Origin: Chondrus crispus
Lineage: Eukaryota; Rhodophyta; Florideophyceae; Gigartinales; Gigartinaceae
Direction of reading: 5' to 3'
Assembly: GCF_000350225.1 (NCBI RefSeq)
Contig: NW_005179300.1
Coordinates: 15,158-79,157 of the forward strand
Length of the DNA stretch: 64,000 bases
The notes below the pieces were generated by a model. That model was given only the letters and a program-made list of their open reading frames with translations, searched no databases and was not told where the DNA came from. Position numbers and translations under genes: made by a program. This document shows positions 58,301 to 64,000 of the stretch, piece after piece. How positions within the stretch are numbered: position 1 is the stretch's first letter; each line of letters starts with the position of its first letter.

Positions 58301-60824
58301 CATATCTAACCATGACATCTTCCATCGCCTTTATAAGACGCCTTTGGATGTAACCAGTCTCTGCTGTTTTCACAGCAGTATCGATCAGACCCTCTCGACC
58401 TCCCATTGCATGAAAGAAAAACTCCGACGGGGTCAAACCTCGTAGATACGAGTTCTCCACGAAACCACGACTCTCAGGTCCCAAGTCGTCCAGGACAAAG
58501 TGAGGCAAGGTCCGTCTGTTAAACCCGTACGCAATGCGTTTTCCTTCAACATTTTGCTGGCCTACGCAAGCACAAATTTGTGAAATATTGATGAAGGAAC
58601 CCTTGGACCCGGCGCTAACCATTCGTTTGATGTTGTTGGACTTCAGAAGCGATTTCTGAGCCGAGGCACCAGACTTATCTCTAGCGCCGTTCAGCACCTT
58701 GTTCACTTCAGTTTCAAATGACTCCATCATTCCTTTACCGGGAAGGAGAACTAGTTCCTTTTCTTGAGCTTTGCGAACAAGCAATTTAACTTCTTCCTTT
58801 GCACTTTGAATGGTTCTGATTACATTACTCATTGTTGCGGTATCTGCAATCGTGTCTCCAATTCCAATGGACTGCCCTCGCTGAAGAACATAGTGGTTCA
58901 CCAGCACCTGGATCTGCGAGATCATCTTATCAGTCGTTTTGGCACCGCATTGCTTCCAAGTAACGTGAATTAGGCCATTCGCGGATGTTCCCACAGTCCT
59001 CTTGTCTACGATACCGCATACCAGCTCCCCTCGTGAGATGTACACTTTTGTATCACCTGGAGAAATGTCGGTGTTCTCATCATCGGGGTGAGTGATGTTG
59101 AAGCGAACCAAATTCACAGCAGGAAGAATCAACGAGAAAATTTGCTTGCCAGTCCAGAGAGGTCGTGGTTTGTATATCGCGGGTTCTGGTATTACTCCGT
59201 CCCAATCGCCAACATGCATGAGCAGGTTCATTGTCAGATCTCGCTCCAAGAACGTGTCCCTTTGTGTGAAGAGCATGCATCCAAGCAAAGTATCTTGCAC
59301 GATGCCCATCACAGGCTTGTTCCCTTGGGGTGATACAATGCAATGTGGCACAAGCATCAGTTCTTGAACTTCCGCGCGCGTTAAGTGGCTCTGAGGAACG
59401 TGCAAGTTCATCTCATCTCCATCGAAATCAGCGTTGTAAGGCGATGTTACGGAAAGGTTGAGGCGAAACGTTGAGTAGGGAAGCACGCGAATTCTATGAC
59501 CCATAATTGACATTTTGTGTAGACTGGGCTGCCGGTTAAACAACACGTAGTCGCCATCCCGAATATGACGAAAGACCTTCATTCCGACAGTCAATTGGAT
59601 GTCGGCGGGATTCTGAAAGTATAGACTGAACACTCGATCTTCGCTTTCAATATAATTGACACCGGGATGCGAATGGGGACCCCTCATGACGAGTTTGGTT
59701 AAATCCTCCCGATTAAACGGAGTAACGATCTCCGGGTATGTCAAGTTCATCGCAATTGAAATGGGCACCCCAACTTCGTGTAGCTTCAGGTTTGGATCTG
59801 GAGTAATCACAGTTCGGGCACTGAAGTCTACTCGCTTTCCCATTAAATTTCCTCTAACACGACCCTCTTTGCCTTTGAAACGTTGTCCTATACTCTTAAT
59901 ATTGCGACCCCCTCCTTTTACAGTGGCCGGAATGACACCCGCAAACTCATTGTTCATGTATGTGACGACGTGGTACTGCAGCAGTGCTTCTTGTTCTTTG
60001 AGAACGTGTGCGACTGCACCCGTAGATTCCAAAGTCTTGAGGAGGTTGTTATTTCTTAAGATGTCCCCAAGTTTGCTCGTCAGATCATCTTCATTTCGTG
60101 ATCCATTCCGCATGACAGAAGGACGGACATGTGGTGGTGGCACGGGGAGCAAAGAGACAAGAAACCACTCCGGCCTCGAAAACTCCGGGGAAAATCCCAT
60201 TGCTCGGCAATCTCTGTCGCTGATTCGCTTGAAGATGGCATAGACTTTACTGCCATCTAACGTCTCCTTGGACTCAGTCCCTGTCTCTCCGCTTTCCTTC
60301 AAAAGCGCCTTGATTCGAAAAGCTTCACGAGAGTACTTGGGCTGCTCATGTCCACATCCAGTTTCCTCTGAACAGACACTCTTGCCCTTCGAACATGTAA
60401 GCAACGCCTTTCGCAGACGATCCACAGGTTTCTTGACTCGCAGTAGTAGTTCGACGTTCGCGTCATTGCATAATATCTTTGAACAATAATAACACACGCA
60501 GCGCAGAATCTTGAGGGTAGTATTCACAAAGCCCACGTTGTACATGGGCTTAGCAAGCTCGATATGGCCAAAATGACCAGGGCAAGTCTGGTCATCACCG
60601 TGACAAGTAGTGCAGCGGAAATGTGCATTGGACCCAAGCCGACTGTCGACGAGACCCTCGTGCTTTGGTTCGCCGTTTTCGTAGAGACGCTCTTCCTTGA
60701 TCTCCGCAACAGACATCCGTCGCACTTCATCCGGGCTTAGCACGCCGAATTGCACAGAATCGACATGTCGGGTGGGTGCCCACGACCAGGGAAAGGCCGA
60801 GCGACCCATAGCATTTCTCGGCAT
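55389..60824 (-). CDS. RPB1: RPB1, largest subunit of RNA polymerase II
   Basis: A single exon of 1811 residues. The N-terminal zinc clamp is [17 protein letters not shown] near residues 71-87. The active-site motif [10 protein letters not shown], whose three Asp bind the catalytic magnesium, lies near 461-470. The trigger-loop region ([24 protein letters not shown]) is near 1100-1125. From about 1500 the sequence becomes Pro/Ser/Gly/Ala-rich. The C-terminal domain has only a handful of good heptads ([35 protein letters not shown]), interrupted by Gly/Ala-rich spacers, instead of the long regular array of animals and plants; red algae are known for such degenerate domains. It ends with three closely spaced YSP units. 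The start at 60824 gives the conserved first block soon after. Confidence 0.97.
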   Translation of the reverse strand: [1811 protein letters not shown]

Positions 60825-60990
60825 GATGCTTCACTGCTTGCAAAGGCAGCCACACAGCGGACGCTCAGAGAGGAGCGCTCGGGCAGCGCTAGCGCGCCTC
60901 GGTTCCCAACAGATGAAATCAAATCGCGACGGGTTAACGAAGAAACGGCAGAGGATTCCGGTACAAAGGAGAACAAGAGGGCCTTTCGCG

Positions 60991-61302
60991 ATGGCTTCAA
61001 ATAGAGCGAAACTGCAGCCGTGTAGACGTGTGCGAATGTGCGATGAGTTGATGGTTGTGCTGCTATCGCAAGGTGAACGCAATGTGGACAGTGTGGAGGG
61101 GAGAGTTGTGTTGGATGAGATGTTAGAAGAATGGAACGTAGAGAATTTATACAGGAGAAATCAGGATGATGCGCTGTTATGGAACAGTGAGGGAGGGACG
61201 ATGAGTCGGGCCGAAGCGGAGCAAGCGGTAGACTGGAGGAAGCGTCTCTGGCGGAAAAGGAGGGGGGAGATGACGCAGTGGTATAACCAGACGGAACGGT
61301 GA
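60991..61302 (+). CDS. Hypothetical small charged protein
   Basis: 103 residues from an ATG 166 bases upstream of, and divergent from, RPB1. It is rich in Arg, Glu and Trp, with an amphipathic-looking middle (VVLDEMLEEWNVENLYRR) and a basic end (WRKRLWRKRRGEMTQWYN). I do not recognise it. The charge pattern looks more protein-like than neighbouring shadows, but it overlaps the likely RPB1 promoter, and the opposite strand is also open, so it could be chance. Confidence 0.35.
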   Translation: MASNRAKLQPCRRVRMCDELMVVLLSQGERNVDSVEGRVVLDEMLEEWNVENLYRRNQDDALLWNSEGGTMSRAEAEQAVDWRKRLWRKRRGEMTQWYNQTER

Positions 61303-62314
61303 GGGCGTTTGATAACAGAGGGGGCCGGCGGGGACGAACAGAAATGGTCGCGCAGGCGGATACAGCGTAAAAACGAGGGAAATATTTAACATGAAAGGAC
61401 TGCGTTGTTAACTTCTTCGGGTCGCCGCCCGTCCGCCCGTCCGGAAAGACTGGAGCAACATCCTGCTCAACTTGGTTCACCCCCCAGACGGACGTGAAAA
61501 AATTTAATTTTTCAATTTGGCTCAAACTTCTTGCAAACAGGCTACCCACGGCTATTCCTCACACAAGCATTGGTGCACAATCATTGCTCCCAAAATCGCC
61601 AAATGGCTGCAGATCACTCGGAAAGAGACTCGGGGAGCTTCCATCAGAAGAAACGTGGTGCCACCCCACCCCCTTGTAGTACAGTTGAGCTCTCTTGCTT
61701 TCGTAAAGCCGCCTGACCAACTGCTCACTACCCGAAAGGCTCTATTTGATCAATGCGAGCAAACCACATTCGGTAGGGGGCGCTACGGCACATGAGCCGC
61801 AATTAAGAATCCGTTCCGGTCTCCGCAAACGTGACTAGAGCTAAATTCACAGCCAACCACAATGCATCATTCTCCCATCTCAAACCGTTCGACGATGCTT
61901 CCATCGTCGAGTCTGCTGTAGCCTCTATGCCGATCATGCTGTCAACAGCAAAAACAATCTTCCGCTTTTCCCCCTGCCCCGCCCCCCTGTTTTTCCTCCG
62001 CAGGCCACGTTTCATTGTCGTCATGCGAAAAAGCTCTGCCCGTGACTTTGATCCCAACCATGCCACAGTAAATCGAAACAGTCATCTACTGTCTGTCTGT
62101 CATCAACATACAATGGACATGCGATTGCGTTCAGTTGATCAGCTTTTGACCCTGGAAATTGCAGACACGTAAAATGCAGCCTTCTCGTGCTTTACTGGTG
62201 TGTTTGCGCACTCGAAGCTAGACTAGTCGTCATGGACATCCCAATATTGCTTTCCTGCTCAGCCCAGATGAGAGCTGAGGTACGATGATTACGCATTACG
62301 TCCCTTTCACTGCA
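61303..62314. other. Spacer between RPB1 side and TAF4-like gene
   Basis: One kilobase without a supported gene or repeat. The last 100 bases are probably the 3' untranslated region of the TAF4-like gene. Confidence 0.45.
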
Positions 62315-64000
62315 TCAACGGGATGCATCTAATCGTCCGTACCATTTATACAAAGCATAACTCCTTCTAGTGGTTTGTTCTGACTCCATCAAGAAAAGGC
62401 AATCCTTCAGCGTAAGACCGTACTTTCTTTTCTTCCTTCTTACCGCAACTATCCCTTTAGGTAGATGTGATCTATTAGTTGTCTCGGGTCCCCCCATCTT
62501 CAGTAACCCTTCGTGCTTCCTGTCAGTTCTGTCTAATTCATCCGTGCGTCGCTGAATTATCCCACCGGAAACATTCCTTGTCGGGAGAGGCGGCAGTATG
62601 GAAGTGATGTTTTGTAGCTTTCCAGATCCTTTGATTAACGGAAGCAACGCTTTTGAGCTACCTAGAGGTTTCTCAAAATTTGCCTTTCGACGCATCTTCT
62701 GAATTCCAGCTAATACACCAGAAAGCGCCTTCTTGTGATTGTTGCTTGTTTCTAGACTCTTTTCGCGGGCAATTCTTGCTTTTCGCCCGGCCTTAGAGGC
62801 CACAAGTCGGGGTGTCTTGTCGTTTTCTTCTCCTATAACCATCTTGGAGACCCTCATCGCCTCAATATCCGCTAATTCCTTCTTTTTCTTTAAGCGAAGC
62901 TTCGCTTTCTCATCCAGAGACCGCTCCTCTTCTTCAAACAAGCGTCCCAACTTCTCGCGAACAGTTTCATCGGGCACTGCCGTGGTCCACAGATCCTTGT
63001 CGGCATCGACACGAACCGAAGAAGCTACTTTTAAAGATTCTAAAATGCTCTTCAGTCGCTCACACACAGCTAGTGAAATTATCTCCATTGCGTCTCTTGA
63101 GACACTTTCTTTCAAATGGTTGCGCCTAGCAGCTGCTTTTATCCTTTTACCTAACGCGTTTGCCGTCAGCAGAAGGCCGTCATTGTAGCCAACAGCCTCC
63201 ATGTCCCCATCACCAGCTGTTTTTTCATCATGAGCAAGAAAGCTTTCCTCGTAATCCAAGTCGACAACATTTCCCAGAAGAGCAAGGTCGTCAGCAACAC
63301 CCCTCGCTGCCTTCGCATGACTGTTTGATCTGATTTGAATGTTAGTTATTGCTGAAGTATCGGCGTTCCTATTGCTGGTTCCAAATACAAACCGTGCTTT
63401 CCCGTTCTTTGCTGTTGTTTGTCCTTTCCTGGGCATACCTTGAGCCGACATCGGTAAAGTCGAACATCCACTTCCATTCTTTGACAGAGGCGTAGAACGT
63501 TTTCCCGCTCTCGTACCCTCTCTGATCGTTTTCGAGCTTTTCTTCGTTCGTTTTGTGGGACCAATGCCATCTGAGGCTCCACTATTGTCTAACAATCTCT
63601 TTCTATCTGTCAAAAGCGGTCTAAACTGACCTTCCGCATGGTGCGATTCCAATTCTGAGGTATGACGTTTTTGCTCTGTGCAGGACGTTTCCTCGAAGCT
63701 ATTGTGTACAGTTCTGAAAGCCATAGGACGAAGAGGCAGCTTCCCTTCATTAGAATTTGTAGGAGCTTTTCGCAGATCCTTCGAATCGACTCGGCATGTC
63801 TTTTCCGGTATCGAAGATGGATACAGACTCTGCAGATGGGCAATATTTTCAAGCCCTGAGCCGATACCATGCACATCGATAAGCTCTTTCTCACTAGTCG
63901 GGGGAGGTGGGACACTTACAGAAGTCTGGTTCATCGCCGGCGCAAACTGTGAATGAGATGCTTTTCGTTCTTCATCCTTTTTGTCCGCGAAGATCTCTGC
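62315..64000 (-). CDS. TAF4: TAF4-like TFIID subunit (partial, 5' end beyond window)
   Basis: 561 codons are visible. An ATG exists at 63934, but the frame stays open to the window edge, so the gene probably starts outside. The first 300 residues are polar and low in complexity, with basic clusters. The C-terminal region follows the TAF4 pattern: SRDAMEIISLAVCERLKSILESLKV (histone-fold-like helix), a linker, an Arg/Lys/Glu-rich helix (EKLGRLFEEEERSLDEKAKLRLKKKKELADIE), then RRKKRKYGLTLKDCLFLMESEQTTRRSYALYKWY, equivalent to the conserved C-terminal DLIFCLE...SSLLYK block. TAF4 pairs with TAF12 in the TFIID core. The assignment rests on motif order, since overall identity must be low. It shares its neighbourhood with RPB1 but there is no sign of co-regulation. 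Confidence 0.68.
   Translation of the reverse strand, partial: AEIFADKKDEERKASHSQFAPAMNQTSVSVPPPPTSEKELIDVHGIGSGLENIAHLQSLYPSSIPEKTCRVDSKDLRKAPTNSNEGKLPLRPMAFRTVHNSFEETSCTEQKRHTSELESHHAEGQFRPLLTDRKRLLDNSGASDGIGPTKRTKKSSKTIREGTRAGKRSTPLSKNGSGCSTLPMSAQGMPRKGQTTAKNGKARFVFGTSNRNADTSAITNIQIRSNSHAKAARGVADDLALLGNVVDLDYEESFLAHDEKTAGDGDMEAVGYNDGLLLTANALGKRIKAAARRNHLKESVSRDAMEIISLAVCERLKSILESLKVASSVRVDADKDLWTTAVPDETVREKLGRLFEEEERSLDEKAKLRLKKKKELADIEAMRVSKMVIGEENDKTPRLVASKAGRKARIAREKSLETSNNHKKALSGVLAGIQKMRRKANFEKPLGSSKALLPLIKGSGKLQNITSILPPLPTRNVSGGIIQRRTDELDRTDRKHEGLLKMGGPETTNRSHLPKGIVAVRRKKRKYGLTLKDCLFLMESEQTTRRSYALYKWYGRLDASR

Noticed and set aside
1..64000. CRISPR array, rRNA operon or prokaryotic operon structure
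   Set aside because: No regularly spaced repeats and no rRNA motifs; genes are separately spaced, eukaryotic in family, and one is spliced.

Overview
This window looks like nuclear DNA from an intron-poor eukaryote, most likely a red alga of the Chondrus type. That is an inference from several things seen together: almost every gene is a single open exon, there is a secreted vanadium-haloperoxidase-like gene pair, RNA polymerase II has a short and degenerate C-terminal repeat domain, and two intact Ty3/gypsy LTR retrotransposons sit among compact housekeeping genes. No rRNA, convincing tRNA or CRISPR was seen.

Layout. 0.6-8 kb: a GT11-type fucosyltransferase-like protein, GET4, a membrane-anchored FKBP-like/cysteine-rich protein, and an RSL1D1/UTP30 ribosome-biogenesis factor, the only gene with a clear intron. 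8-14.5 kb: a pogo/Tigger-like miniature element, the ER chaperone BiP (HDEL) and hairpin-rich spacer. 14.5-27.6 kb: two nearly identical haloperoxidase-like genes in direct orientation, separated by a very young chromodomain retrotransposon (16396-22091), a broken Harbinger transposase and a dead Tigger-like element. 29.1-36.4 kb: a second Ty3/gypsy element. 36.8-45.4 kb: a secreted DUF302 protein, an alpha/beta hydrolase, dihydroorotase, the mitochondrial tRNA-modifying GTPase MSS1/GTPBP3, and NAA50. 46-48.4 kb: an apparently intact two-gene PIF/Harbinger transposon. 48.4-53.8 kb: no supported gene. 53.8-64 kb: a PHO80/U-type cyclin, RPB1, and a partial TAF4-like TFIID subunit.

The outstanding feature is in the second retrotransposon. 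Between pol and the 3' LTR, on the opposite strand, lies a 489-codon gene (34200-35669, minus) whose first ATG opens a near-perfect copy of the histone H3 tail: MARTKQTAR, then STGGK, matching 22 of the first 29 H3 residues. K4 and K14 are kept, while K9, K18, K23 and K27 are replaced by A, R, R and R. The tail is joined to a domain with a plausible papain-like Cys-His-Asp arrangement and a basic C-terminus. I read this as a histone-tail mimic carried by a mobile element, possibly acting on host chromatin readers, writers or erasers. The neighbouring retrotransposon carries a chromodomain instead, so two different chromatin-facing strategies lie about 7 kb apart.

Other points: a canonical -1 slippery heptamer at the gag/pol overlap of the first element; an in-frame UAA splitting gag from pol in the second; clustered amino-acid divergence and a missing catalytic histidine in the haloperoxidase pair; and many long, near-perfect hairpins in the spacers.
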